From Microbacterium memoriense (lineage in GTDB: Bacteria > Actinomycetota > Actinomycetes > Actinomycetales > Microbacteriaceae): a stretch of DNA of 64,000 nucleotides. Within the stretch, counting starts at the first letter, position 1; each line of letters starts with the position of its first letter. Location: contig NZ_JAODOR010000003.1 in NCBI RefSeq assembly GCF_025398275.1, forward strand, positions 1-64,000, written 5' to 3'. Of this stretch, positions 44,690 through 53,953 are shown piece by piece. The notes beneath the pieces were generated by a model, which was not told where the DNA came from, did no database searches, and saw only the letters and a list, made by a program, of their open reading frames with translations. A program made the translations under genes and the position numbers.

Positions 44690-45261
44690 GCGCTGATCTG
44701 CTGGCTGTCGCCCTCCCCGCACCCGAGCGTGCGCGCACGCCTCGACTGCGGGCCGTTGCCGCCCCGCAACCCGCGCGTCGCCCCCGTTTGCTCTACGGGC
44801 TGGTCGCCGTCGCGGGGGCGCTGCTGATCGGCGCGACCCAGATGGGCCTGTCGGTCCTCACGACCCAGACGTCGTACGACATCGCGACGCTGACCCAGGA
44901 GAACCGCGCTCTTGGCTGGCAGAAGCAGATGCTCGAAGACCAGGTTGCCGGCCTCAGCTCGCCGCAGTATCTGGCCGCCAACGCCTCCGCTCTCGGCATG
45001 GTCGTCGGTCAGCCCCCCAGCTACCTCCGCCTGAGCGACCACGCGATCATCGGTGACAGCGCCGGCGCGACCGGGGCGACGTCGATCGACGCACTGACGA
45101 AGGCGGCGGTCCCCAACGCTCTCGTGGGTGGGGTACCGCTCGTCACCGATCCCGCATCCAGCCTCAGCAGCGGCGCCACCGTTGATGCGGCCATCCTGAC
45201 CGCGGATTCTTCGACACCCCCTGCGATCGCCGAGGGTCTGCCGACCCCCGCCACACACTGA
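44686..45261 (+). CDS. ftsL: FtsL-like division protein
   Basis: A 191-residue single-pass membrane protein in the ftsL position. A basic N-terminus (about 35 residues) leads to a helix [19 protein letters not shown], then a coiled-coil stretch ([20 protein letters not shown]) typical of FtsL/DivIC. The C-terminal 90 residues are Ser/Thr/Ala-rich and low-complexity, longer than most FtsL proteins. Together with FtsQ and FtsB it should activate FtsW-FtsI at the septum. GTG overlaps the rsmH stop; ftsI follows after five bases. Confidence 0.8.
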   Translation: MSADLLAVALPAPERARTPRLRAVAAPQPARRPRLLYGLVAVAGALLIGATQMGLSVLTTQTSYDIATLTQENRALGWQKQMLEDQVAGLSSPQYLAANASALGMVVGQPPSYLRLSDHAIIGDSAGATGATSIDALTKAAVPNALVGGVPLVTDPASSLSSGATVDAAILTADSSTPPAIAEGLPTPATH

Positions 45262-45266
45262 GATAT

Positions 45267-47078
45267 ATGACGACTCGAGCCACCCGCAGCCCGCGCCGCC
45301 GCACCGTCGTCGCCCTCGCTGTCGTCCTCGTCGTCCTCTCGGCGTTCGTCGTGCGTCTGGTCGACATCCAGGTGGTCAACGCGAGCGACCACGTCAAGGA
45401 TTCGCAGGACTACGCGACCGGGACGACGGTCACTCTCCACGGTGCCCGCGGTGACATCGTCGACACGACGGGCACGGTGCTGGCTGACAGTACGGTGCGC
45501 TACGACGTGCAGATCGATCCCGCTCTGGCGATCAAGGGCGCTCCGCAGCGCGATGCCGACGGCGTGCTGATCAAGGACGAGAACGATGACCCGGTGATCG
45601 TCCCGTGGGAGTCGCTCGCGGCACAGATCGCGGCCATCACGGGCCAGTCCGCCGACGACGTCATCAAGATCGTGGCGGATGCTCTGGCCATCAACCCCGA
45701 GTCCCAGTACGCGCTGATCAAGCAACGGGTGTCGACGGAGGAATACCGGGCACTCGCCGATCTGAGGGTTCCGTTCCTCGCCTTCCCGACGGATCCGTCG
45801 CGCACGTACCCGGATGGCGCCGTGGCCGGGAACCTGATCGGCTTCGTGGGGTCGGACGGCACCCCCCTGGAAGGTCTCGAGAGCCTGCAGGACTCGTGCC
45901 TGGCCGGCGCAGACGGAAAGCTCACCTACCAGCGCGGTGCCGACGGGGTCATCATCCCGGGCACCGAGGTGGAAACCCCCGCGACCGACGGCGGCACCCT
46001 CCGCCTGACGATCGACTCGGACCTGCAGTGGTACATGCAGCAGCTGATCGCGGAAGAAACCGATCGCCTGCAGGCCAATTGGGGCGGAATCATGGTCGTC
46101 GAGACGGCGACCGGGAAGATCCGCGCCGCGGCCGAGTCCGAGACGGTGGACCCGAACGATCCGGGAGCATCCGACGCCGAGAGTCGCTCGTCGAAGCTCC
46201 TGCGCTACTCGTATGAGCCGGGGTCGACGTTCAAGCCCGTCACGGCGGCGACCGGCATCGATGTCGGCGTCCTGACGCCGTTCACGTCGGTCTACGACCC
46301 GGATCGCATGGAGTTCCCCAACGGCGCCGTGATCAACGACGACGAGAAGCACGACCCGATGACACTGACGCTCAACGGCGCACTCGTGCGCTCGTCGAAC
46401 GTCTCGCTGTCGCAGTTCGGCGCGATGATCGATCCTCAGACCCGTCTCGACTACCTGAAGAAGTTCGGCGTCGGTCAGGGGACGGCGCTCGACTGGTCGG
46501 CCGAGCCGTCCGGCAGCTACCACGAGGTCGCCGACTGGGACAACCAGACCTACTACGCGACCACGTTCGGTCAGGCCTTCACCGTGACGGTTCCGCAGGT
46601 CGCGAGCGTCTACCAGACGATCGCGAACGGCGGTGTGCGCCAGCCGCTGTCGTTCGTCGAGTCGTGCACGAGCGATGACGGCACCGTGACGGCACCGGAG
46701 CTGCCCGACCCGGTACAGGTCATCAAGCCGGAGACCGCGGCGCAGGTCGGACAGATGCTGGAGAACGTCTTCGTTCAGGGCACGCTCGCCGAGGACATCG
46801 CGATCCCGGGCTACCGGATGGCGGGCAAGACGGGTACCGCGCAGGTCCGTAACGGCGCGGGCGGATACAAGGACGGCGTCTACTTCACGTCGCTTGTCGG
46901 CTACGCGCCCGCCGACGATCCGAAGTACGTTGTCATCACGGTCTTCGACGAGCCCCAGACGGTTCGCATGTCGTCGGCCAACCGCACGTCGTTCAAGAAG
47001 GCCATGACACAGGTGCTCACGCACTACCGGGTCATGCCGTCCGACTCGACGACGCCTTTGCTCCCCGTGACACCGTGA
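45267..47078 (+). CDS. ftsI: Division-specific penicillin-binding protein 2/3 (FtsI)
   Basis: A 603-residue class B PBP. A membrane helix (VVALAVVLVVLSAFVVRLVD) lies at 14-33, followed by the dimerisation domain with the conserved GARGDIVDTTGTVLA. The transpeptidase motifs are Ser320 in EPGSTFKPVT, RSSNVSLSQFG (SxN) and Lys521 in MAGKTGTAQV. It cross-links septal peptidoglycan with FtsW. ATG 45267 sits five bases after ftsL. Normally murE follows; here murF comes next after 30 bp. Confidence 0.95.
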   Translation: MTTRATRSPRRRTVVALAVVLVVLSAFVVRLVDIQVVNASDHVKDSQDYATGTTVTLHGARGDIVDTTGTVLADSTVRYDVQIDPALAIKGAPQRDADGVLIKDENDDPVIVPWESLAAQIAAITGQSADDVIKIVADALAINPESQYALIKQRVSTEEYRALADLRVPFLAFPTDPSRTYPDGAVAGNLIGFVGSDGTPLEGLESLQDSCLAGADGKLTYQRGADGVIIPGTEVETPATDGGTLRLTIDSDLQWYMQQLIAEETDRLQANWGGIMVVETATGKIRAAAESETVDPNDPGASDAESRSSKLLRYSYEPGSTFKPVTAATGIDVGVLTPFTSVYDPDRMEFPNGAVINDDEKHDPMTLTLNGALVRSSNVSLSQFGAMIDPQTRLDYLKKFGVGQGTALDWSAEPSGSYHEVADWDNQTYYATTFGQAFTVTVPQVASVYQTIANGGVRQPLSFVESCTSDDGTVTAPELPDPVQVIKPETAAQVGQMLENVFVQGTLAEDIAIPGYRMAGKTGTAQVRNGAGGYKDGVYFTSLVGYAPADDPKYVVITVFDEPQTVRMSSANRTSFKKAMTQVLTHYRVMPSDSTTPLLPVTP

Positions 47079-47108
47079 CGCGCCCGCCGGCGTGAGGAAC
47101 CAGACACC

Positions 47109-48521
47109 ATGATCCGCATGACCCTGGCCGAGGTGGCCACAGCTGTTTCAGGAACCCTGGAGCCGTTCGGCGCCGATGCGCCCACGACCGTCGTGGAAGG
47201 CGCCGTCGACACCGACTCGCGGATGATCGCGCCCGGTGACATCTTCGTCGCGAAACCCGGGGAGACCACGGACGGTCACCTCTTCGTTCCCGGGGTGGCC
47301 GAAGCAGGGGCGTCGCTGGCGATCGTCGAGCATCGGGTGGATGCCGCCATCACCCAGATCGTCGTACCCGATGTCATCGCCGCTCTCGCAGACCTCGCCC
47401 GCGAGGTCGTCGCGCGCGTGCGCGCCGGAGGCAACCTCACCGTGGTCGGCATCACGGGGTCCAACGGCAAGACCACGACGAAGAACCTCCTCGAGCGCAT
47501 CCTGCAGGACGAGGGCGAGACAGTCGCGCCCCGCGCGTCGTTCAACAACGAGGTCGGCGCGCCCCTGACGATGCTCCGCGTCACGCCGGAGACGCGCTAC
47601 CTCGTGTGCGAGTTCGGTGCGGCGGGCCCCGGCCAGATCGCGCGATTGGCCGGACTCGTCACGCCCGACATCGGCGTCGTGCTGATGGTCGGCCTCGCCC
47701 ACGCCGGCGGTTTCGGCGGCGTGGAGGCGACCCTCAAAGCGAAGACCGAGTTGGTCGAGGCGATCCGCCCCGGCGGAATTGCTGTCCTCAACGCCGACGA
47801 CGCCCGCGTGGTCACCATGGCGGCCGTCGCGGAGTCGCGGGGCGTCTCCGTGCGGTGGTTCGGGCGGGGCTCCGCTGCCGAGATGCGTGCGGAGGACGTC
47901 GAGGTCACGGCATCCGGTACGACCTGCACGATCGTCGTGGGGGAGAAGCGGATGCCGCTGCGCCTGCGAGTGCTCGGTGAGCATCACGTCATGAACGCCC
48001 TTGCGGCGCTGACCGCGGCACGGGAGATCGGGGTTCCCCTCGCGGATGCGATCGCGCGGCTGGAGACGGTCGAGATCGCCGAACGGTGGCGGATGCAGCC
48101 CCTCGGCTCGGATCGCGTCCGCATCATCAACGATGCCTACAACGCGAGTCCCGACTCGATGGCCGCGGCCCTGCGCACGCTCGCACAGATCGTGGAACCC
48201 GGCCAGCGCAAAGTCGCCGTCCTCGGCGCGATGAGTGAACTCGGAGAGTACGCCGGCGAAGAGCACGATCGCGTGGGGCTTCTCGCGGTGCGCCTGCGGA
48301 TCGAGCGGATCGTTGTGGTCGGCCCGGACGCGCGTCGCCTCTTCATCTCCGCGATCGGCGAGGGGTCCTGGGACGGCGAAGCGGTGTTCTTCGCGACGGC
48401 CGACGAAGCCTATGACTACCTGCTGGGTGAGCTGCGCGACGGCGACCGCGTGCTCGTGAAGTCCTCGAACTCCGCCGGACTCCGGCATCTCGGTGATCGT
48501 CTGGGAGAATCGTTCTCGTGA
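47109..48521 (+). CDS. murF: UDP-MurNAc-tripeptide D-alanyl-D-alanine ligase
   Basis: A 470-residue Mur ligase with the ATP loop ITGSNGKTTTKNLLERIL, NNEVGAPLTML and the MurF-specific NDAYNASPDSMAAALRTL and GAMSELGEYAGEEH. It attaches D-Ala-D-Ala to the precursor. The GTTE and DNPR-like signatures of MurE are absent, so this is not a misassigned MurE. It overlaps mraY by four bases. Confidence 0.94.
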   Translation: MIRMTLAEVATAVSGTLEPFGADAPTTVVEGAVDTDSRMIAPGDIFVAKPGETTDGHLFVPGVAEAGASLAIVEHRVDAAITQIVVPDVIAALADLAREVVARVRAGGNLTVVGITGSNGKTTTKNLLERILQDEGETVAPRASFNNEVGAPLTMLRVTPETRYLVCEFGAAGPGQIARLAGLVTPDIGVVLMVGLAHAGGFGGVEATLKAKTELVEAIRPGGIAVLNADDARVVTMAAVAESRGVSVRWFGRGSAAEMRAEDVEVTASGTTCTIVVGEKRMPLRLRVLGEHHVMNALAALTAAREIGVPLADAIARLETVEIAERWRMQPLGSDRVRIINDAYNASPDSMAAALRTLAQIVEPGQRKVAVLGAMSELGEYAGEEHDRVGLLAVRLRIERIVVVGPDARRLFISAIGEGSWDGEAVFFATADEAYDYLLGELRDGDRVLVKSSNSAGLRHLGDRLGESFS

Positions 48522-49627
48522 GATCTCTCCTTGCCGCCGCCACGATCTCGCTCGCGTTCACGCTGTTCCTGACGCCGCTCTTCATCCGCCTGTTCGAGAA
48601 GCTCGGCTGGGGTCAGGTGATCCGCACCCCCGACGATGCGAGCAACCCGAACCACCACGCCAAGCGCGGCACGCCCACGATGGGTGGTGTCATCTTCATC
48701 CTCGGCGCGGTCATCGGCTACCTCGTGGGCACGCTCACAGGCGGCGCTCCGCCGACGATCTCGGGCCTCTTGGTCATCTGGATGATGGTGGGGCTCGGCG
48801 TCGTCGGCTTCATCGACGACTACATGAAGGTTCGTCAGCAGCGCAGTCTCGGTCTCTCGGGATGGCGAAAAGTGATCGGACAGATCGCGGTCGCGGTGCC
48901 GTTCGGCATCGTTGCGCTGAACTTCCCCAATACGTACAACCAGACTCCCGGGTCGCCCTACATCTCGTTCTTCCGCGACATCCCGATGCTCTCCTTCATG
49001 GCGCTCGGCGCGATCGTCGGCTGGATCCTCTATCTCGTCTGGGTGTCGTTCCTCTCGGTCGCCTGGTCGAATGCGACCAACCTGACCGACGGACTGGATG
49101 GCCTGGCCACCGGTGCCGGCATCTTCACGATCTCGGCCTACAGCCTCGTGACGTTCTGGCAGTTCCAGCAGCGTTGCCACAGCAGCGACCTCGTCGACAC
49201 CTACGTCTCGGCGTGCTACCCGACGCGTGACCCGATGGACCTCACGATCATCGCGGCATCCTTCGTCGGAGCCCTCGTCGGGTTCATGTGGTGGAACGCT
49301 CCGAAGGCGAAGATCTTCATGGGCGACGTCGGCTCGATGGCGATCGGCGGCGTCATCGTGGCGATGTCGGTGCTCTCGCGCACCGAGATCCTCGCGGTCG
49401 TCATCGCGGGTGTCTTCATCATCGGCCCGGGTTCGGTGATCCTGCAGCGCTACTACTTCAAGGCGACGGGCGGCAAGCGTCTGTTCCTGATGAGTCCGTT
49501 CCACCACCATCTCGAGATGCGCGGCTGGCCGGAGATCACGATCGTCGTGCGCATGTGGATCATCGCGGGCATGCTCGCGGTGGCCGGGGTGGGTCTGTTC
49601 TACGTCGCCTGGCTCGCCGCACTATGA
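48518..49627 (+). CDS. mraY: Phospho-MurNAc-pentapeptide transferase
   Basis: A 369-residue membrane enzyme with ten helices. Signatures are HHAKRGTPTMGGVIFILG, GFIDDYMKV (catalytic Asp pair), NLTDGLDGLATG and FHHHLEMRGW near the end. It transfers the muramyl pentapeptide to undecaprenyl phosphate to form lipid I. GTG overlaps the murF stop and its own stop overlaps the murD start. Confidence 0.96.
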   Translation: MRSLLAAATISLAFTLFLTPLFIRLFEKLGWGQVIRTPDDASNPNHHAKRGTPTMGGVIFILGAVIGYLVGTLTGGAPPTISGLLVIWMMVGLGVVGFIDDYMKVRQQRSLGLSGWRKVIGQIAVAVPFGIVALNFPNTYNQTPGSPYISFFRDIPMLSFMALGAIVGWILYLVWVSFLSVAWSNATNLTDGLDGLATGAGIFTISAYSLVTFWQFQQRCHSSDLVDTYVSACYPTRDPMDLTIIAASFVGALVGFMWWNAPKAKIFMGDVGSMAIGGVIVAMSVLSRTEILAVVIAGVFIIGPGSVILQRYYFKATGGKRLFLMSPFHHHLEMRGWPEITIVVRMWIIAGMLAVAGVGLFYVAWLAAL

Positions 49628-51171
49628 CCACGCGTCTGGATTCGCTGACGAGCTGGCACGCCGATTGGACGGGTCTCCGCGTCGCCGTGCTGGGTTTGTC
49701 CGTCACCGGTTTCGCGGTCGCCGACACCCTCGCCGAGCTGGGCGCGGACGTCTACGTCTTCACCGAGCGGGCGGACGAGGAATATGGGCGTCTGCTGCCG
49801 GTCATCGGCGCACGCCTGTGGACCGGGCCGCTGGGCAGCGTCCCCGAGTCGTTGTCGGAGTTCGCCCCCGAGGTCGTGGTCGCGTCGCCCGGATTCCCGC
49901 CGCACCACCCGGTGATCTCCTGGGTCCGCGACGCGGGAATCGCCCTGTGGGGCGATGTCGAGCTCGCGTGGCGCGTGCGCGACAAGATCACGCGACCCGA
50001 TGGCAGCCCGGCCGATTGGCTCCTCATCACAGGCACCAACGGCAAGACCACCACGACCCGGCTGGCGGCGACCATGCTCGCCGCCGGGGGGCTTCGTGCG
50101 GCGCCGTGCGGAAACATCGGCGTGCCGGTGCTCGATGCCGTCCGTGACCCCGCCGGATTCGATGTCCTGGTCGTCGAACTCTCCAGCCACCAGCTCTGGT
50201 ACCTCTCGCTGCAGAGCGGACCGGACCCGCTCTCACCCGCCGCGAGCGTGTGCCTCAACCTCGCCGACGACCACCTCGAGTGGCACGGCTCCGCCCGCGC
50301 GTATCGCGATGCTAAAGCGTTCGTGTATCAGCTCACCCGTGTGGCCTGCGTCTACAACAAGTCCGACATCGCCACCCGGGAGATGGTCGAGGATGCGGAG
50401 GTCCTCGATGGATGCCGTGCCATCGGCTTCGATCTCGGTGTGCCTGGACCGAGTGACCTCGGCGTGGTCGACGGCATCCTCGTGGACCGTGCGTTCCTGG
50501 AGGAACGCCACACGAGTGCGCTCGAGCTGACCACGATCGCCGAGCTCGCCGAGCGAGGGCTCTCCGCCCCGCACATCGTCGCCAACACGCTGGCGGCGGC
50601 GGCACTGTCACGTGCGCTCGGCGTCACTCCGGAAGCCATCCGCAACGCGCTCCGTGACTTCCAGCTCGACCCGCACCGGATCGAGGTCATCGCGGTCGCC
50701 GCCGGCGTCACCTGGGTCGACGATTCGAAGGCCACCAATCCGCACGCGGCGGACTCATCGCTGGCCGCCTATCCCGGCGCCGTGTGGGTTGTCGGGGGGC
50801 TCCTGAAGGGTGTCGACATCGCAGGGCTGGTCGCCGGCCGCGGGTCGCGCGTGAAGGCCGCGATCGTCATCGGGACCTCGCGGAGGGAGATCGCGGAGGC
50901 GTTCGCACGACACGCGCCCGCGGTTCCCGTGTTCGAGGTCGACCACGCCCAGACTGAAGACGTCATGACAGAGGTCGTCGACCTGGCGGCGGGTGTCGCG
51001 CGTGACGGAGACGTGGTCCTCCTCGCTCCGGCTGCGGCATCCTTCGATCAGTTCGAGTCCTATTCGGACCGGGGGCGGCGTTTCGCCGACGCCGTCCGCC
51101 AGCGGATCGGGAGGGGGATCGGTGGCCACCACGACATCGCACCGGACCCGTCCGGCCAATCCGACTCCTGA
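49624..51171 (+). CDS. murD: UDP-MurNAc-L-alanine D-glutamate ligase
   Basis: A 515-residue Mur ligase: N-terminal nucleotide fold RVAVLGLSVTGFAVADTLAE, ATP loop ITGTNGKTTTTRLAATML, and the C-terminal WVDDSKATNPHAADSSLAAY and VWVVGGLLKGVD, specific for MurD. It adds D-glutamate. Length is slightly above usual because of an insertion near 430-470. Start ATG 49624 overlaps mraY (ATGA). Its last 50 bases overlap the start of ftsW. Confidence 0.95.
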   Translation: MTTRLDSLTSWHADWTGLRVAVLGLSVTGFAVADTLAELGADVYVFTERADEEYGRLLPVIGARLWTGPLGSVPESLSEFAPEVVVASPGFPPHHPVISWVRDAGIALWGDVELAWRVRDKITRPDGSPADWLLITGTNGKTTTTRLAATMLAAGGLRAAPCGNIGVPVLDAVRDPAGFDVLVVELSSHQLWYLSLQSGPDPLSPAASVCLNLADDHLEWHGSARAYRDAKAFVYQLTRVACVYNKSDIATREMVEDAEVLDGCRAIGFDLGVPGPSDLGVVDGILVDRAFLEERHTSALELTTIAELAERGLSAPHIVANTLAAAALSRALGVTPEAIRNALRDFQLDPHRIEVIAVAAGVTWVDDSKATNPHAADSSLAAYPGAVWVVGGLLKGVDIAGLVAGRGSRVKAAIVIGTSRREIAEAFARHAPAVPVFEVDHAQTEDVMTEVVDLAAGVARDGDVVLLAPAAASFDQFESYSDRGRRFADAVRQRIGRGIGGHHDIAPDPSGQSDS

Positions 51172-52390
51172 CCTGACTCCCGAGCCGCAGGGATACGCGG
51201 CGCGCGTCTCACTCGGCCGGGTGTTCACGCCGGTGCCGAGCGAGTTCCTCCTGATCGCGTCGACGGCGCTCCTGCTCACCGGCTTCGGCCTCGTGATGGT
51301 CCTGTCCGCGACGATGGCGCGATCCGTGGCCGACGGCGAAAGCCCGTTCGAGGTCGTGCTCAAGCAGGGCGTCTTCGCGATCATCGGCATCCCCCTGATG
51401 TTCGTGGCGAGCCGCTTCCCGGTGTCGTTCTGGAAGAAGATCGCGTGGCCGGCGTTGATCGTCACCACGGCCTTCCAGCTGCTGGTCTTCGTCCCCGGCC
51501 TCGGCGTCAACGACGCCGGAAACCGCAACTGGATCAACATCGCCGGTATGCAGATGCAACCGTCGGAGTTCCTCAAGCTCTCCCTCGCGCTGTGGCTCGG
51601 GTATGTCCTCTACCGCAAGCAGACGCTGCTCGGCCTGTGGCGCCACGTCTTCATCCCGGTCGTCCCGGTGGGCGGCCTGGTGATCGGCACCGTCCTCGGT
51701 GGGCACGACCTGGGAACCGCCATGATCCTGATGGCCATCCTTCTGGGATGCCTCTTCTTCTCCGGCGTGAAGCTGCGCATCTTCGTGCTGCCGCTGCTGC
51801 TGGTGGTGGCGGTCGTCGCCGTGTTCGCGGTCACGAGCCCGAACCGCATGGCCCGCATCCTGAGCAACTTCAACGTCGACACGCTGGACTGCTACTACGC
51901 CGCCGTCGGCGACTGCTATCAGGCCGTGCACGGCGTCTGGGGACTCGCCAACGGTGGCATCTTCGGCTTGGGCCTCGGCAACTCGCGCGAGAAGTACGGC
52001 TGGTTGCCCGCGCAATCCAACGACTACATCTTTGCGATCCTCGGTGAAGAGCTCGGGCTGATCGGATGCCTGGTCGTCCTCGCCCTGTTCACCCTGTTCG
52101 CGGTCGGCTCCTTCCATGTGATCCGCAAGACCCACGACCCGTTCGTGCGCATCGTCGCCGGGGGGATCACGGTCTGGGTCGTCGGTCAGGCCGTCGTCAA
52201 CATCGGCGTCGTCCTGCGCATCTTCCCCGTGCTCGGCGTCCCGCTGCCGTTCATGTCGCAGGGTGGCACGGCCCTGCTGTCGGTGCTTCTCGCCTGCGGT
52301 GTCCTCCTGTCTTTCGCGCGGAGTCTGCCGGCGCGCACCGAGATCGCCGTTCCCGTTCAGCGACCCGGGCGTCCCGTCCGCGCGCGGTAG
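51122..52390 (+). CDS. ftsW: Lipid II polymerase FtsW
   Basis: A 422-residue SEDS protein with ten membrane helices. It shows NWINIAGMQMQPSEFLKLSL, GGHDLGTAMILM, the long outer loop ending in VWGLANGGIFGLGLGNSREK, GWLPAQSNDYIFAILGEELG and PFMSQGGTALLS. It polymerises glycan strands at the septum with FtsI. GTG 51122 follows GGAGGGGG at a good distance; this places the start inside murD, a 50-base overlap, so translation is probably coupled. Confidence 0.93.
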   Translation: MATTTSHRTRPANPTPDLTPEPQGYAARVSLGRVFTPVPSEFLLIASTALLLTGFGLVMVLSATMARSVADGESPFEVVLKQGVFAIIGIPLMFVASRFPVSFWKKIAWPALIVTTAFQLLVFVPGLGVNDAGNRNWINIAGMQMQPSEFLKLSLALWLGYVLYRKQTLLGLWRHVFIPVVPVGGLVIGTVLGGHDLGTAMILMAILLGCLFFSGVKLRIFVLPLLLVVAVVAVFAVTSPNRMARILSNFNVDTLDCYYAAVGDCYQAVHGVWGLANGGIFGLGLGNSREKYGWLPAQSNDYIFAILGEELGLIGCLVVLALFTLFAVGSFHVIRKTHDPFVRIVAGGITVWVVGQAVVNIGVVLRIFPVLGVPLPFMSQGGTALLSVLLACGVLLSFARSLPARTEIAVPVQRPGRPVRAR

Positions 52391-52393
52391 TCT
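52388..52393 (+). promoter_or_regulatory. -10 box TAGTCT, internal leaderless promoter for murG
   Basis: TAGTCT overlaps the ftsW stop (TAG at 52388) and ends 7 nt before GTG 52401. It may add a transcript start inside the cluster. Confidence 0.45.
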
Positions 52394-52400
52394 CGATCCG

Positions 52401-53474
52401 GTGACGACTTACCTGTTGGCCGGCGGCGGAACAGCCGGTCACGTCAATCCGCTTCTCGCCGTCGCCGATGCGCTCCGGGCACGGGACGCCCAGGCATCCG
52501 TTCTCGTGCTCGGTACGCGGGAAGGGCTCGAGACCAGACTCGTTCCCGAACGCGGGTATGAGCTGCTCTTCGTCGACAAGGTGCCGTTCCCGCGGCGGCC
52601 GAACGGGGCCGCCGTCCGCTTCCCGGGGAGCTTCTTCCGCGCGATCGCACAGGTGCGCACGCATATCCGCGCCCACGGCGTCGATGTGGTGGTCGGCTTC
52701 GGTGGATACGCGTCGGCGCCCGCCTACCTCGCTGCACGCCGAGAAGGCGTGCCGTACGTCGTCCACGAAGCCAATGCGAAGCCCGGGCTCGCCAACGTCC
52801 TCGGTGCCCGCGCGGCAGCCGGCGTCGGCGTCGTCTTCGAGGGCACACCGATCCGCGGTGGACGCGTCGTCGGCATGCCGTTACGGCGCGAGATCGTCGA
52901 ACTTGATCGCGCTGCCCGGCGCACCGAGGCCGCCGCAGCGTTCGGGCTCGATCCCGCACGCCCCGTGCTCCTCGTTTTCGGCGGATCGCTCGGTGCGCGT
53001 CGGCTCAACGACACGCTTGCCGAATCCTGGCGGGACATCGTGGACGCCGGGTGGCAGCTCGTGCACGCAACGGGGGAGCGCAACGAGGCGACCGACCCCG
53101 GGCATCCGGATTATCACGTCGTGCCGTACCTGGACCGCATGGACCTCGCCTTCGCGCTGGCGGATCTGATCGTCTCGCGATCGGGGTCGGCGACCGTCGC
53201 CGAGGTCAGCGCGCTCGGCATCCCCGCCGTCTACGTGCCCTATGCCGTGGGCAACGGCGAGCAGGCGCTGAATGCGGCCTCGGCCGTGCGCGCGGGGGCG
53301 GCGAGAATCATCCCCGATGCGGAATTCGTCCCGGCCCGTCTGGCGTCGGAGATCGTCCCGCTCCTGCAGGATGCCGCCGCGCTGGCCGCGATGCGCACTG
53401 CCGCCGCGACGGTCGGCACGCGCGCGGGCACCGAGAACGTCGTCGCGATGATCGACGCCACGCTCGCCCGCTGA
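52401..53474 (+). CDS. murG: UDP-GlcNAc:lipid I N-acetylglucosaminyltransferase
   Basis: A 357-residue GT28 enzyme: TYLLAGGGTAGHVNPLLAVA, VVGFGGYASAPAYLAARREG, VLLVFGGSLGARRLND and the UDP-GlcNAc site SRSGSATVAEVSALGIPAVY. It converts lipid I to lipid II on the inner face of the membrane. GTG 52401 is preceded by a -10 box rather than a ribosome binding site. Its stop is followed by an antisense regulator gene, an unusual interruption. Confidence 0.95.
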   Translation: MTTYLLAGGGTAGHVNPLLAVADALRARDAQASVLVLGTREGLETRLVPERGYELLFVDKVPFPRRPNGAAVRFPGSFFRAIAQVRTHIRAHGVDVVVGFGGYASAPAYLAARREGVPYVVHEANAKPGLANVLGARAAAGVGVVFEGTPIRGGRVVGMPLRREIVELDRAARRTEAAAAFGLDPARPVLLVFGGSLGARRLNDTLAESWRDIVDAGWQLVHATGERNEATDPGHPDYHVVPYLDRMDLAFALADLIVSRSGSATVAEVSALGIPAVYVPYAVGNGEQALNAASAVRAGAARIIPDAEFVPARLASEIVPLLQDAAALAAMRTAAATVGTRAGTENVVAMIDATLAR

Positions 53475-53494
53475 AACCTGCGCCGTGAGGCTGG

Positions 53495-53863
53495 TCAGGC
53501 GCGCAGTGCGGCGGAGACCAGCGCGAGCGCCTGATCGACATCCAGATTCAGGCTGCGGATCTGCTCGGCGAAGGCTGTCGCAGCGCGCTGGGCTTGCTGC
53601 ACGGCGGCGTCGCCCTGCGGCGAGACGAAGCTGCCATTCCGCCCGCGGGTCTCGATGAAGCCGGATGCCTCCAGTTCGCGGTACGCGCGCGCCACGGTGC
53701 CCGGCGCGAGCCCCAGGTCATCGGCGAGGCGCCGCACGGTCGGCATCCGAGAGCCGGCGACGAGGGCTCCGGAGGACACGGCATCCATCACCTGACTGCG
53801 CACCTGTTCGAACGGCGGGGCAGCGGATGCCGGATCCAGGGCGATGAGGGAGCGGACATCCAT
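53495..53863 (-). CDS. GntR regulator, YtrA type, inside the division cluster
   Basis: A 122-residue protein with a winged helix-turn-helix typical of GntR: PPFEQVRSQVMDAVSSGAL, GSRMPTVRRLADDLGLAPGT, VARAYRELEASGFIETRGR. The C-terminal part is a short helical tail of about 45 residues, so it is a YtrA-type GntR, the group that usually represses ABC transporters and responds to cell wall stress. No transporter is adjacent; instead it lies antisense between murG and murC. ATG 53863 is chosen; the frame is open far upstream but that part only mirrors murC and ftsQ. Confidence 0.85.
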   Translation of the reverse strand: MDVRSLIALDPASAAPPFEQVRSQVMDAVSSGALVAGSRMPTVRRLADDLGLAPGTVARAYRELEASGFIETRGRNGSFVSPQGDAAVQQAQRAATAFAEQIRSLNLDVDQALALVSAALRA

Positions 53864-53896
53864 ACGTCGTTCGTACCCCGTCCGGATCGTGCTGTC

Positions 53897-53930
53897 CACC
53901 TCGGGCGCGCCCTCGGCCGGGCCCGAGGTG
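53897..53930. promoter_or_regulatory. Perfect 10-bp inverted repeat between gntR and murC
   Basis: CACCTCGGGC (53897-53906) and GCCCGAGGTG (53921-53930) are exact reverse complements with a 14-nt spacer, centred between the divergent starts (gntR 53863, murC 53954). It is a candidate operator for the GntR protein or an RNA hairpin. Confidence 0.55.
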
Positions 53931-53938
53931 CGGCGATC

Positions 53939-53944
53939 TAGACT
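53939..53944 (+). promoter_or_regulatory. -10 box TAGACT before murC
   Basis: TAGACT ends 9 nt before ATG 53954. It starts eight bases after the inverted repeat, so a bound GntR protein could interfere with it. Confidence 0.5.
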
Positions 53945-53953
53945 TGTCGAGCC

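Noticed and set aside
47109..48521. MurE misread as MurF
   Set aside because: NDAYNASPDSM and NNEVGAPLTML are MurF signatures; MurE-specific motifs are absent.
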